Origin: Microtetraspora fusca
GTDB taxonomy: Bacteria; Actinomycetota; Actinomycetes; Streptosporangiales; Streptosporangiaceae
Assembly (NCBI RefSeq): GCF_001570365.1
Contig: NZ_BBYK01000064.1
Span: 28,641 to 92,640, forward strand
Length of the DNA: 64,000 bases
Direction: 5' to 3'
Shown here: positions 38,471 through 48,600 of the stretch, in pieces
Position numbering within the stretch: position 1 is the stretch's first letter
Layout of the letters: each line of letters starts with the position of its first letter
Position numbers and translations under genes: made by a program
The notes under the pieces: generated by a model
What the model was told of the DNA's origin: nothing
Databases searched by the model: none
What the model saw: the letters and a program-made list of their open reading frames with translations, nothing else

Positions 38471-39108
38471 TCGTGGCGGATGACGCCGTCCTGATCCGGG
38501 AGGGCCTGGTCCGCCTTCTGGAGGAGTTCGGCTGTGAGGTGGTGGCGGCGGTCGGCACGGGCGTGGATCTCGTGCGGGCCGTCGTCGAGCACCGGCCGGA
38601 CGTCTCCGTCGTGGACGTGCGGATGCCGCCGTCCTTCACGGACGAGGGGCTGCGGGCCGCGGTCGAGGCCCGGCAGAAGGTGCCCGGCGCGCCGGTGCTG
38701 ATCCTCTCCCAGTACGTCGAGGTCTCCTACGCCGACGACCTGCTGGCCGACGCCCGGGGCGCGGTCGGCTACCTGCTGAAGGACCGGGTCGTGGACGTCG
38801 AGGAGTTCATGGAGGGGCTGCGCCGGGTCGCCGGGGGCGGCACCGTCTTCGACCCGCAGGTGGTCGCCCAGCTCATGGTGCGCCGCCGCAGGGACGACCC
38901 CCTGGTCTCGCTCACCCCGCGCGAGCGCGAGGTGCTCGCCCTGATGGCGGAGGGCAGGTCCAACCCGGCGATCAGCCGCCAGCTCGTGGTCACCGAGGGC
39001 GCGGTCGAGAAGCACGTGCGCGGCATCTTCCAGAAGCTCGGCCTGTACGCCGAGGACACCGACCAGCACCGCCGTGTCCTGGCGGTGCTGGCCTACCTGC
39101 GCTCCTGA
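38461..39108 (+). CDS. NarL/LuxR-type response regulator, two-component system 2
   Basis: The 215-residue protein has a receiver domain (DD at 7-8, phosphoacceptor D52, K in YLLKDR) and a C-terminal LuxR helix-turn-helix (LTPREREVLALMAEGRSNPAISRQLVVTEGAVEKHV). It is the partner of the kinase in whose end it begins. The perfect inverted repeat upstream of the pair is the obvious candidate for its own binding site. Confidence 0.91.
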   Translation: MRVVVADDAVLIREGLVRLLEEFGCEVVAAVGTGVDLVRAVVEHRPDVSVVDVRMPPSFTDEGLRAAVEARQKVPGAPVLILSQYVEVSYADDLLADARGAVGYLLKDRVVDVEEFMEGLRRVAGGGTVFDPQVVAQLMVRRRRDDPLVSLTPREREVLALMAEGRSNPAISRQLVVTEGAVEKHVRGIFQKLGLYAEDTDQHRRVLAVLAYLRS

Positions 39109-39114
39109 GCCGCG

Positions 39115-39570
39115 TCAGGCGTGTACGGCCGAGGGCGTGGCGCGGACGGCTCCCTTGGCGAGCGCCCGTGCCCGGTGGACCAGGACGGCGGCGACGCCGA
39201 GGATGGTGACGCCCACGAGGGAGTGGAACCCGAGGACGATCAGCCCGCCCGTGGTGCTCCGTTCGTCGGTGTGCCCGGCCATCTCGGCGAGCGAGAAGAT
39301 GACGAAGAGCTGGACCGCGATCAGTGCGAACGGCGTGATCGACAGGGTGACCAGCCGGGCACCGGCCCGGGCGATCGCCGCGACGATCGTGGTCAGCAGG
39401 GACAGCAGCGGGACGACCATCTCGCCGACCATGATGTGGTAGTCGATCAACGCGCCCTCTGTTCCCGGCAGGGGTGCGGGCCGCTCGAACGCGCCGAACG
39501 TGACGAGATAGAAAAGGGCGAGCACGGTGACCAACTGAACCACCGTGAAGCCGTAGTAGACCTTGCGCAT
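39115..39570 (-). CDS. Small four-helix membrane protein, DUF6220-like
   Basis: The 151-residue protein has four hydrophobic segments (VYYGFTVVQLVTVLALFYLV, MVVPLLSLLTTIVAAIA, LVTLSITPFALIAVQLFVIF, GLIVLGFHSLVGVTILGVAAV) and a conserved-looking YHIMVGEM before the second. The layout resembles the DUF6220 family of actinobacterial membrane proteins. Function is unknown. ATG 39570 follows GAGGAG. It converges with the regulator of two-component system 2, with only six bases between the stops. Confidence 0.7.
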   Translation of the reverse strand: MRKVYYGFTVVQLVTVLALFYLVTFGAFERPAPLPGTEGALIDYHIMVGEMVVPLLSLLTTIVAAIARAGARLVTLSITPFALIAVQLFVIFSLAEMAGHTDERSTTGGLIVLGFHSLVGVTILGVAAVLVHRARALAKGAVRATPSAVHA

Positions 39571-39710
39571 GGGGCTCCTCGGATGAGTGGAACGGGCCCC
39601 GGGGGTTTGTGGACGGGGCGATCACGCTCATCCTGCGCCGTGCCGCGTCCCGTGCGCACGGGACCGGCGCCCCTGCGGTCCGGGAAGGACGCCCGGCCGT
39701 CTCGGGACCG

Positions 39711-41264
39711 CTACGGCCGCCTGGCGGCCCGTCCGGGGAGGAGCAGGGCCCACAGCGCGCCCGCGGCGCACAGCACCGCGGTGATCAGGAAGATCTCGCT
39801 GTACTCCGTGTGCAGCGCGGTGTGCACCTTGGCCGTGTACTCGGCGAGCCTCCGGGCGTACTCGGCGGCGTCCACCCCGATCGGGAGCGGCGTGTCGAGG
39901 TGGGCGGTGAGCGACTGGAACCGGTGGAAGCCCCACGCGGACAGCGCGGCCACCCCCAGCAGCATGCCCATCATCCGGGCCACCACGACCGCCGCCGAGG
40001 CGACGCCGTGCCGCGCGGACGGCACGACCCGCAGCACCGCCGAGGACACCGGCGCGACGACCAGGCCGAGCCCAAGCCCCGCGACGACCAGGTCGACGTC
40101 CATGCGCGAGCCCGCCGCGGCGAGGTCCAGCGGCCACTGGGAGATCCGCACGTAGCCGACGGCGGCGACGGCGAGGCCGCACGCGGCGATCGCGCGCTCG
40201 CCGAACCTCCCCGCCAGCAGGCCGCCGAGCAGCGCGGCGACGGCGAGCGCGACGAGGAACCGGGTCAGGACGAGCGCGCCGCCCACCGTGTCCAGGCCGA
40301 GCAGGGTCTGCGCGGTGAACTGCACGTCTACCAACGTGACCAGCAGCGCCGCGCCCGCGAGGAAACTGACGCCGAGAGTCGCGATCACCGGTCGCCGCGC
40401 CGTCCCCGACAGGTCGAGCAGCCGGACCGGAGAGCGGGCCTCCCAGACGGCGAACGCCGCCGCCGCGACCAGCCCGGCCACCAGGCACGGCACGCCCCAC
40501 GGCGGGAGCACGCCGCGGTCCGGCGAGGGGTTGTACAGCCCGGCGACGAGCAGCCCGAGGGCCGCGGCGAGGAGCAGACCGCCGGTGACGTCGACCCTGG
40601 CCCCGCCGTACGGCGCCCGCCCGCCGGGGACGCCGCGCTGGACGGCCACCGCGGCGAGCGCGGCCAGCGGGATGTTGACCCAGAAGATGAGCCGCCACCC
40701 GCCGGTCGGCAGGCCCAGCCAGGCCGTACCGGCGGGGATCAGCGAGGCGAGGGCCACGCCGTACAGGGGGCCGAGGACGCTGCCGAGCTCCTGCGCGGCG
40801 CCCACCGCGCCCAGCGCCACGGGGCGGGAGCGCTCCTCCCACAGGTCGCCGATGAGCGCCATCGTGATCGGGAGCAGCGCGCCTCCCGCGACGCCCTGGA
40901 GCCCGCGGCCCGCCACCAGCATGGGCACGTCCCCGGCCAGCGCGGTGACCAGCGAGCCGGCGGCGAACCCGGCCAGGCAGGCGTGGATGAGGGGCCGCCT
41001 GCCGTACCGGTCGGACAGCCCGCCGAGCAGCGGCATCGCGGCGACGTAGCCGAGCAGGAACCCGGTCACGATCGGCGTGGCCCGCTCCAGGTGGTTCAGC
41101 GGGACCCCGGCGTCCCTGGCGACGTCGATGAGCACGGTGACCACGACGTACGCGTCGAGCGCGGCGAGCAGCACGGCGGTGCCGCCGACACCGAGCGCGA
41201 TCCTGCGGGCGGCGGACGCGGGGGCGGCGGCGGGCACGGCGTCCGGCGAGGGGGAGGCGGTCAT
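39711..41264 (-). CDS. MFS transporter of the P55 (LprG-partner) family
   Basis: The 517-residue protein has about 14 hydrophobic helices and the major facilitator motif [15 protein letters not shown] after helix 2. Other features are [19 protein letters not shown] with the motif D aspartate in helix 1, and [14 protein letters not shown]. It begins four bases after the LprG lipoprotein gene, which is the operon of M. tuberculosis lprG-P55 (Rv1411c-Rv1410c). That pair exports triacylglycerides and lipoglycans to the cell surface and affects drug tolerance. I infer the same role here: P55 moves lipid across the inner membrane and LprG carries it onward. Confidence 0.87.
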   Translation of the reverse strand: MTASPSPDAVPAAAPASAARRIALGVGGTAVLLAALDAYVVVTVLIDVARDAGVPLNHLERATPIVTGFLLGYVAAMPLLGGLSDRYGRRPLIHACLAGFAAGSLVTALAGDVPMLVAGRGLQGVAGGALLPITMALIGDLWEERSRPVALGAVGAAQELGSVLGPLYGVALASLIPAGTAWLGLPTGGWRLIFWVNIPLAALAAVAVQRGVPGGRAPYGGARVDVTGGLLLAAALGLLVAGLYNPSPDRGVLPPWGVPCLVAGLVAAAAFAVWEARSPVRLLDLSGTARRPVIATLGVSFLAGAALLVTLVDVQFTAQTLLGLDTVGGALVLTRFLVALAVAALLGGLLAGRFGERAIAACGLAVAAVGYVRISQWPLDLAAAGSRMDVDLVVAGLGLGLVVAPVSSAVLRVVPSARHGVASAAVVVARMMGMLLGVAALSAWGFHRFQSLTAHLDTPLPIGVDAAEYARRLAEYTAKVHTALHTEYSEIFLITAVLCAAGALWALLLPGRAARRP

Positions 41265-41268
41265 GTGG

Positions 41269-41940
41269 TCAGGACACCGGCGGCTTGATCGTCACCGGCG
41301 CGTCGTAGTCGGCGAGGTTCACGACGACCTTGCCTCCGGTGAGCGGGAGGTCCATCTTGAGCAGCCGTCCGGTGGCCTTGTCGAGCCAGACGGTGCCGTT
41401 GACGCCCTGCGCGATGCCGGGGATCAGCTTGGCCAGGATCTGCTGGGAGAGCGTGACCGGGACGCGGTAGGCCTCCGTGCCCGCGATCTTCTCGACGCCC
41501 TCGGTCCGCGCGTCGGTGGCGCCGGACAGCAGCGCGGGAAGCCCGGTCAGCACGGCGGAGGGGTCGTAGATCGCGGCGAGCTCCTCGCGGGTCATCCGCT
41601 GGAAGCCGCCGGTCGGGCCCTTGAAGTGGACCGCGTCCCCGACCAGGACGAACTCCAGCTCCTGGAGTGAGCCCATGATGTCGATCTGGAGGGTGCCCTT
41701 CGCGTCGCCCTCCTTGGTGAGGCTGCCCTCGGCGTGCTTGACCGATACGGACGGCTTGCCCTCGGTCTCGATGGTGAACCCGACGGTCTTGACCGCCGCC
41801 ATCGCCGTGGCGGCCTTCTTCATCAGGTCGGGTCCGGCGGGCAGGCCGGCCTCCGCCGACCCGCCGCACGCCGGCACCAGGAGGACGGCGAGGGCGAGCC
41901 AGACGGCGCCTGCCAGGCGTCGTGTCAGGAGTCTTGTCAC
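41269..41940 (-). CDS. lprG: LppX/LprA/LprF/LprG family lipoprotein
   Basis: The 223-residue lipoprotein has a signal peptide with lipobox LVPAC (Cys 25) and a LppX_LprAFG fold that holds acylated lipids in a hydrophobic cavity. Family features are [41 protein letters not shown], the strand [11 protein letters not shown] and [16 protein letters not shown]. It precedes a P55-type exporter in an operon. GTG 41940 is preceded on the minus strand by TACGAT (41952-41947) with six bases between, so the mRNA is likely leaderless. Confidence 0.88.
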   Translation of the reverse strand: MTRLLTRRLAGAVWLALAVLLVPACGGSAEAGLPAGPDLMKKAATAMAAVKTVGFTIETEGKPSVSVKHAEGSLTKEGDAKGTLQIDIMGSLQELEFVLVGDAVHFKGPTGGFQRMTREELAAIYDPSAVLTGLPALLSGATDARTEGVEKIAGTEAYRVPVTLSQQILAKLIPGIAQGVNGTVWLDKATGRLLKMDLPLTGGKVVVNLADYDAPVTIKPPVS

Positions 41941-42061
41941 AGGCGGATCGTAGCGATCGGGGCCCCGCCCGGCGCAGCGTCGCGACGTATCGGTTTGGCA
42001 CCATGACCCAGGGCGGCCGGGCATTTCCGGCGTATGGCACACGCCGGGCGGGCGGCAGAGG

Positions 42062-42535
42062 TCAGGAGGCCTTTCCGGCGCGGACCCGCTGGAGGTGGTC
42101 CACGATCGGGGCGTAGATCGTCTCCAGGGCGGTGACCTGGTCGGCGGTGAGCCGGTCGATGAAGTGGTGGCGCACGCTCGCCACGTGGTCCCACGCGACC
42201 CGCTGGATGGTCTCCCAGCCCAGACCGGTGAGCACGGCGAACATGCCGCGCCGGTCGTCCTCGCAGTGCTCCCTGGTCACCAGCCCGGCCGCCTCCATGC
42301 GCGAAATCTGGTGCGAGAGCCTGCTGCGCGACTGCACGGTGGCGTCGGCGAGGTCGCTCATGCGCATCCGGTGCCGGGGGCTCTCCGAGAGGTTGACCAG
42401 GATCTCGTAGTCGTTCAGCGACAGACCGGCCTCATGGAGCTCGCGGTCGAGCTGGTGGGACAGCAGCCGGTGAACGGTCAGGTGCGCGCGCCAGGCCCGC
42501 TGCTCCTGAGAGCTGAGCCAGCGAGGGTCGTCCAT
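42062..42535 (-). CDS. MarR family transcriptional regulator
   Basis: The 157-residue protein is a winged-helix MarR regulator: LSLNDYEILVNLSESPRHRMRMSDLADATVQSRSRLSHQISRMEAAGLVTREHCEDDRRGMFAVLT covers the DNA-binding helices and wing, flanked by the dimerisation helices. MarR proteins usually repress nearby genes and are released by small phenolic or lipophilic ligands. The lprG-P55 operon just downstream on the same strand is the natural candidate target. TATGCT (42548-42543) ends seven bases before ATG 42535, favouring this start; ATG 42547 is the alternative. Confidence 0.88.
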   Translation of the reverse strand: MDDPRWLSSQEQRAWRAHLTVHRLLSHQLDRELHEAGLSLNDYEILVNLSESPRHRMRMSDLADATVQSRSRLSHQISRMEAAGLVTREHCEDDRRGMFAVLTGLGWETIQRVAWDHVASVRHHFIDRLTADQVTALETIYAPIVDHLQRVRAGKAS

Positions 42536-42612
42536 GCCGACCAGCATAAGATCACGCCGCCGCGGCGTGTCCTGCGACGACGGCGCACGCGGTGCGACCC
42601 GGGGCGTGGGGG

Positions 42613-43275
42613 TCACACCCGGGCGGCGGCGGCCCGGCCGCCGAGGAGCCGCAGCCGGGCGGGGCTGTCGGTGATCGCGCCCGCGATGACGCTGCCCGCC
42701 GTCCATTCGAGCAGGTGCCGGCCCTCCCACTCCAGGGCGGCGCCGTCGTCGAGCGGCAGGCCGGACAGGTCGGTCTCCCGCAGTCGGTCGAGGGTGAGCT
42801 CGCCCCGCTTCACCAGGGCCTCCTTGCGCACCCACTGCCGGATGAGCTTGCGGTTGTCCTGTCCCACCAGGCGGGCCTCGGCGGGGGTGAGCGCGATGGA
42901 GGCCAGGCTCTGGTCGGCCGGCCCCTCCGTGGCGTGCTCGGCGTCCACGCCGACCCGGCCGTGTCCCACCGCGGCGCACACGTACCCCCTGGTGTGGGAC
43001 ATGCTCACGGACAGGTCCGGCTCCTCCGCGAACCGCGGCCGGCCGTGCGGCCCGCCGCACTGCTCGCAGCTCTGCACCAGCGTGAGCAGGCAGGCGCGGG
43101 TGCCGAGGAACTCGGCCGCGCAGTGCCGTACGAGGAGGTGGGCGGCGACGAAGTCGAGCCGGTCCCGCTCGCGGGTGAAGCGGTCGGCCCGGGCGCGCTC
43201 GGCGTCGGTGAGCGTCCCCCCGACCATGTCGAGGACCTCGTCGGTGTGGCCGGCGAAGATCAGGGGGGAGCGCAC
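42613..43275 (-). CDS. 4'-phosphopantetheinyl transferase, Sfp type
   Basis: The 220-residue enzyme transfers phosphopantetheine from CoA to carrier proteins of polyketide, nonribosomal peptide or fatty acid synthases. Motifs are CGGPHGRPRF with SVSMSHTRGYVCAAV, the Mg-binding VGVDAEH and the catalytic WVRKEALVKRG. This Sfp length suggests secondary metabolism or broad use rather than AcpS function. No synthase gene is in this window, so it acts in trans. GTG 43275 has TAAGGT six bases before it and may be leaderless, although AAGGTGAGG could also serve as a ribosome site. Confidence 0.9.
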   Translation of the reverse strand: MRSPLIFAGHTDEVLDMVGGTLTDAERARADRFTRERDRLDFVAAHLLVRHCAAEFLGTRACLLTLVQSCEQCGGPHGRPRFAEEPDLSVSMSHTRGYVCAAVGHGRVGVDAEHATEGPADQSLASIALTPAEARLVGQDNRKLIRQWVRKEALVKRGELTLDRLRETDLSGLPLDDGAALEWEGRHLLEWTAGSVIAGAITDSPARLRLLGGRAAAARV

Positions 43276-43354
43276 GGCCTCACCTTATTCGAGCATTGTG
43301 ACCAACGCGTAAATCGTAGGCCTCCTGTGGCCGCCCGAGGTCGTCGGCCCGGCA

Positions 43355-43381
43355 GGCACGGGAGCGGACCGGTCCCGTGCC
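43355..43381 (-). terminator. Hairpin after the aminopeptidase P gene
   Basis: GGCACGGGA (43355-43363) pairs with TCCCGTGCC (43373-43381) around a nine-base loop, about 44 bases beyond the aminopeptidase stop on the minus strand. No U tract. Confidence 0.45.
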
Positions 43382-43424
43382 GGCCAGGTGGTTGCGGGGG
43401 CCGCTTCCGGCCGGGCCGGAGGGG

Positions 43425-44816
43425 TCAGCCGAGCAGCCCGCCCATCCACGCCTCGATCTCGTCCGCGCGCCTGGGCAGGCCCACCGACATGAGACGCGCG
43501 CCGTCGGCGGTGATGACGAGGTCGTCCTCGATGCGCACACCGATGCCGCGCAGCTCGGGCGGCAGCGTGAGGTCGTCGGGCTGCAGATAGAGGCCGGGTT
43601 CCACGGTGAGCACCTGACCCTCCTCCAGCACGCCGTCGAGGTAGGCGTCCGCCCGCGCCGCCGCGCAGTCGTGGACGTCCAGGCCGAGCATGTGCCCGCT
43701 GCTGCAGAGGGTGTAGCGCCGGTAGAGGCCGCTTTCCAGGTCGGGGTCGGACAGTACGCCCCAGTCGTGCAGGCCCTCGGCGATCACGCGCATCGCGGCC
43801 TGGTGGAACTCGCGGAACCGGACGCCCGGACGCAGGGTCGCGATCGCCGCGTCCTGCGCCGCCAGGACGAGGTCGTACACCTGCCGCTGCAGCGGGCTGA
43901 ACCGGCCGGACAGCGGCAGCGTGCGGGTGATGTCGGCGGTGTAGAGGTTGTCGCTCTCCACGCCCGCGTCCAGGAGCAGCAGCTCGTCGGGGTTCAACCG
44001 CCCGTCGTTGCGGATCCAGTGCAGCACGCAGGCGTGCGCGCCCGAGGCCACGATCGACTGGTAGCCGACCGCGTTGCCCTCCAACCGGGAGCGCAGCCCG
44101 AAGACCCCCTCGATGTACCGCTCGCCGCGCGGGTGGGCGATCGCGGCGGGCAGCGCCCGGACCACGTCCTCGAAGCCGCGGGCGGTGGCGTCGACCGCGT
44201 GCTGCAGCTCCGCGACCTCCCACTCGTCCTTGATGAGCCGCATCTCGGCCAGGAACGCGGCGAACTCGCCGTCGCCCTCTCCGGGCGACACCAGGGCGTC
44301 GATCGAGCCGTCCCCGCCGCGCAGCACCCGTGCGGGCCCGGAGAGCGCGTCGGGCAGGCGGTCGATGTGGACGCACTCGATCTGGTAGAGCTCCTCGGCC
44401 TCGGTGAGGTCGGGCCGGCGGCCCACCCAGAACTCGCCGTACCGGCGGTCGCGGTAGAACTCCTGCCCCTCCGAGCGCGGCGACCTCGGCCTCATGAAGA
44501 GCCGCGCCGCGCCGGACGGCTCGACCACCAGCACGTTGTCCGGCTCCTGAGCCCCCGTCAGATACGTGAACGCGCTGTGCGAGCGGAACCGGTAGTCGTC
44601 GTCGTTGCTGCGGACCTTGAGCGTCCCGGAGGGGACGACCAGCCGCTCCCCGGGGAAGCGCGCGGCCAGCGCGGCCCGGCGCTTGGCGGTGTACGCGGCG
44701 AGGGGCAGCGGCTGCACGTCGGTCCGGGCGGTGTCGGCCCAGCCGGTCGTCATGAACTCCGCGAGGGCCTCGGTGACCGGAAGGTCGTGGCTTCCGGTGT
44801 TGAGCTTGTCCGTCAT
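43425..44816 (-). CDS. pepP: Xaa-Pro aminopeptidase (aminopeptidase P)
   Basis: The 463-residue protein is an M24B metallopeptidase that removes N-terminal residues preceding proline. It has the N-terminal creatinase-like domain (DYRFRSHSAFTYLTGAQEPD) and the pita-bread domain with metal ligands in LLLDAGVESDNLYTADITRTLP (two Asp), SSGHMLGLDVHD (His), VLTVEPGLYL (Glu) and GIGVRIEDDLVIT (Glu). The set is complete. ATG 44816 follows GGAGACAACG. A palindrome CGGGTG-GT-CACCCG (44866-44879) lies in the divergent region shared with the CBS gene. Confidence 0.94.
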   Translation of the reverse strand: MTDKLNTGSHDLPVTEALAEFMTTGWADTARTDVQPLPLAAYTAKRRAALAARFPGERLVVPSGTLKVRSNDDDYRFRSHSAFTYLTGAQEPDNVLVVEPSGAARLFMRPRSPRSEGQEFYRDRRYGEFWVGRRPDLTEAEELYQIECVHIDRLPDALSGPARVLRGGDGSIDALVSPGEGDGEFAAFLAEMRLIKDEWEVAELQHAVDATARGFEDVVRALPAAIAHPRGERYIEGVFGLRSRLEGNAVGYQSIVASGAHACVLHWIRNDGRLNPDELLLLDAGVESDNLYTADITRTLPLSGRFSPLQRQVYDLVLAAQDAAIATLRPGVRFREFHQAAMRVIAEGLHDWGVLSDPDLESGLYRRYTLCSSGHMLGLDVHDCAAARADAYLDGVLEEGQVLTVEPGLYLQPDDLTLPPELRGIGVRIEDDLVITADGARLMSVGLPRRADEIEAWMGGLLG

Positions 44817-45027
44817 CGTTGTCTCCGGGTGGCGGGCAATAGTGGTATTTCACACATTACTGATTCGGGTGGTCACCCGATTCTCCTCCACTCACGTCGG
44901 GGCGCTCTCCGCCAGGGGCCCCGTCCCGCCGTGATCCGCGCGTCCCTGATCCACGACGCGCATAGGGGGAGCCCGTCCAGGGCAATGGTGAGGGAAAACA
45001 TGCCGGGCCGGAGCCGAGGTGGTGCCG

Positions 45028-45456
45028 ATGCTGATCAGAACAGTTCTGCGGCGCAAGGGTACGGACGTGGTGACCGTGCGGCCGGACGCCACGGTCACCG
45101 AACTGCTGGCCGTCCTGGGGGAGCGGAACATCGGGGCGGTGGTCGTCTCGGAGGACGGCCTGACCATCACCGGCATCGTCTCCGAACGCGACGTCGTGCG
45201 CCGGCTGGCCGACCGCGGCGCCGCGGTCCTCGACCTCCCCGTCTCCGCGATCATGACGTCTGTGGTCCACACCTGCACCCCCGAGGCGAACGTGGACGAG
45301 CTCCGCCGCACCATGACGAACCACCGCGTCCGGCACGTCCCGGTCGTACGGGAGGGGCGGCTCGTCGGCATCGTCAGCATCGGCGACGTCGTCAAGAGCA
45401 GCATCGACGAACTGGAGACGGAGAACGAGGCCCTGGTCGGCTACATCCGCGGCTGA
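45028..45456 (+). CDS. CBS-domain pair protein
   Basis: The 142-residue protein is two CBS motifs (about 8-65 and 75-135) and nothing else: VTVRPDATVTELLAVLGERNIGAVVVSEDG, GIVSERDVVRRLADRG, TCTPEANVDELRRTMTNHRVRHVPVV, LVGIVSIGDVVK. Such stand-alone pairs bind adenosine nucleotides and act as energy sensors on a partner that is not evident here. ATG 45028 has GAGG eight bases upstream; GTG 45019 is an alternative. Terminators follow in the convergent space before the subtilase gene. Confidence 0.88.
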   Translation: MLIRTVLRRKGTDVVTVRPDATVTELLAVLGERNIGAVVVSEDGLTITGIVSERDVVRRLADRGAAVLDLPVSAIMTSVVHTCTPEANVDELRRTMTNHRVRHVPVVREGRLVGIVSIGDVVKSSIDELETENEALVGYIRG

Positions 45457-45478
45457 CCGCCCCGATCGGAAAGGGGAA

Positions 45479-45502
45479 GGGGCCCGGCACGCGCCGGGCC
45501 CC
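45479..45502 (+). terminator. Terminator after the CBS gene
   Basis: GGGGCCCGGC (45479-45488), loop ACGC, GCCGGGCCCC (45493-45502), followed by TCCTCGTCTC. It lies 22 bases after the stop. Confidence 0.7.
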
Positions 45503-45570
45503 TCCTCGTCTCACCGGACGGGAACCGGGGGCGTCTCGCGGACGCCCCCGGACCGTCCTCGCCTCCCGCC

Positions 45571-45600
45571 TCGCGGTCCGGCCGGGCGGCCGGACCGCGA
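45571..45600 (-). terminator. Terminator after the subtilase gene
   Basis: TCGCGGTCCGGCC (45571-45583) pairs exactly with GGCCGGACCGCGA (45588-45600) around a four-base loop, seven bases beyond the subtilase stop on the minus strand. Confidence 0.7.
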
Positions 45601-45607
45601 GCCGGCC

Positions 45608-48600
45608 TCATTTGATGGTGATCTTGTCCACCTCCACGGTGATGCCGCGTACCTGCGGGGTCGAGGTCGCCGTCGTCACCTCGCCGGTGCCGGCGGACGA
45701 GCCCTGGACCGTGAACGAGTAGGTCAGGGTGCCGCCGGGCGCGCCCGGCGTGCTGGTGATCCGGTAGTCGCTCGTCGGCGCGCCGGTGATCTGGCTGCCC
45801 GCCGTGCCGTCGGCGTTCTCCGCCCCGACCGTCAGGCCGGAGTCGTCGCCCGGGTAGGGCGGCCGCGCGGCCGGGTTGTAGGCGAAGCTGATGTCCTCGG
45901 TGCCGTTGACCCCGATCCACTGCTGGAAGGCCCGTACGGTGCTGTCCCCGTACAGGCGGACGCGCCACTCGATGACCACCCAGCGGTGGACGCCGTCCGT
46001 CAGCGTCCCCGCGTACACGCCCGGCGCCCCGCGGCCGTCCAGGTCGGTCCAGTACGGCGCGAGCACGTTGTTGGGCGGGGTCCGGTCGGGCAGCGTCTGC
46101 GGAACGTACGCGATGTCCGCCGCGCCGGTCGTGCCGCCCGCGACCGTGTAGCCGTTCGAGACGACCCCGAGCCGCGTGTACGTCTTGCCGGCGTAGACGA
46201 AGGCCGGGACGGTGAAGTTGATCGCCTCCTCGTCGCCGATCGGCGTCGGTGTGATGCCGAGGCTCGCCAGCGGGAGCCAGCCGCCCGCCGGGTTGGTCCC
46301 CGGAGCGATGACCGGCCGGTCGGGCTGCCGTCCCGCGAGGGTGGTCTTCGCGGTGACGAGGCGGTTCCCGGTCAGGGTGGCGCCGGTGGCCCCGGTGGCC
46401 TTCAGCTTCGTGTTGAGCGTGCTGACCGCGGTGACCTCGGCGTCCTGCAGGGTGTTGTTCTTCACGGACACGGTGCAGGTGGAGACGCCGGTGTTCTTCG
46501 CGATCGTGTCGGGCGCGCAGGTCTGGTCGATCGGCACCGCGCCCTGCTGGCGGTAGAACGCGACCGGCAGGTGCTGCGCCCGGTCGCCGTTGACCTGCTT
46601 GAGGTCCACCTGGCCGAAGTACTGCCCCTCGGGCAGGTCCGGCGCGGCGATGACGATGGTGATCGTGGCGCTCTTGCCGGGCTTGACGTTGAACACCGAC
46701 GGGGACACCGTGATGCTCGCCCCGCTGACGGTGGTGCCGCTCGCGCGGTAGACGACCGTCTTGTTCGTCGCGTTGACGAGCGTGCGCTTCGTGGTGATCA
46801 CACCGGGCATGATCGGCGCGTTCACCGAGGGCAGGTTGAGGTCGATCCGGCTCATCGGGTCGGTCGCCGAGGCCGCGTAGTTGCCCGCGGTCTCGTCCAG
46901 GGTCAGCCCGGTGTCGGCGGCCTTGGACAGGTCGACGCGGCCGCCTCCGTAGTCGAACGGGTCGGCGGGGGTGGTCCGGTCCTGCTTGGTGACCTTCGTC
47001 GTGGCCGTCGTCTCCAGCGCCGACTTGATCTGGCCGGGCGTCCAGTCCGGGTGCAGGGCCGCCATCAGCGCCCCGGCGCCCGCCACGTGCGGCGACGACA
47101 TCGACGTGCCGGCGATGACCTGGTACAGGTTGCCGGGCGGACCCTCAACCTCCGATTCCGGCGTCGGCGTCTGGCCGGCGAGGATGTGCAGGCCGGGCGC
47201 GGTCACGTCCGGCTTGAGGAAGTCGCCGCCGGGGCCGCGCGAGGAGAACGTGGTCATGGCGTCGCCCTGCCACGTCGCCTTCTCGCCCTGCGTGAAGCTC
47301 GCCGTCGCGCCCGGGTGGGCGGCGACGAAGGCCAGCAGCGCGTCGGTCTCCGGCTTGTCGATGTGGACGGTGGGCACCCAGTGGTTGTCCGTCATCACGT
47401 CGAGCGGCGAGGAGTTGTAGAGGATCATCCCCGCGGCGCCGCCCTTCTTGACCGTGGCGCTCTTGAGCACCCGGTTCGGGCCCCGCTCACAGGCGACGAT
47501 CTTCCCGGTGAACAGCCCGGCCGGAGGCGTGCGCACGCACAGCGCGTCGCTGTACGGCGGGGCCGAGGCGAGCACGATCGGCAGCGGCGTCGCAGCGCCC
47601 GAGGTGATCGACGCGCCCTTGATCGTGGCGGTCGCGCCGCCGCCGGAGAGGGTGATCGTCGACTGGAAGGTGCGCGACTGGGTCGAGGCGGCCACCGTCG
47701 TGACCCACGGGCTGCGGTGGTCGGTCGTGTTCGCGCCCGGGCCGGCGTTACCGGCCGAGGCGGCCACGAAGACGCCCGCCGCGTACGCGTCGAGGAACGC
47801 CAGCTCGACCGGGTCGCTGTAGGGGTCCGACCCGCCGGAGATCGAGAAGTTGATCACCCGGACGCCGTCCGCGATCGCCTGGGCCACCGCGGCCGCGGAG
47901 TCGGACTGGTAGCAGCCCCCGGCGCCGCACACCTTGTACGCCGCCACGTGGGCGGCCGGCGCCACGCCGTGGATCGCGCCGCGGTCGATGCCGAGCGGGT
48001 TCGCGTGCTCGACCGGGCCGCCGGCCGAGGTGGTGGCGGTGTGCGTCCCGTGGCCGTTGGAGTCGCGGGCGCTGTCGGGGTAGACCTCGCCGCCCACCAG
48101 CGCGTTGTACGTCGCGAGGAAGGGCTGGCCGGAGATCAGCTTGTTGTTGCAGACGAAGACGTCGGTCGCCGGGGTCAGCGGGTTGTCCCCGAAGGAGCAG
48201 GTACGCGGGGTGCCGTCGGCCTTCGGCGGGGGAGAGGGCAGGTTGCCCGGGTCGGCGAACGACGGGTGCTCGGGCCAGACGCCAGAGTCGAGGATGCCGA
48301 CGATCACGCCCTTGCCGGACGAGTTCGTCCCGCCGAGCCGGCTGTATATCGCGTCGGCGCCCATGAACGAGGCGCTGGAGTCGGTGAGCGGCTGCTCCAG
48401 CTTGTCCTGTTGCACCGCCGCGACCCCGGGGAGCTTCAACAGCTCGGCGGCCTTCTCGCCGGGCAGGGTGAGCGCCACGCCGCCGTACACGGTGTGGAGC
48501 CGCTGGCCCACCTTCGCGTCGGGGATCTTCTTGGACAGCTCGCCGAGGAAGGCGTTCTCGACCTCCTCGATGTGCTTGCCGTACTTGGCCGCGTCGGCGC

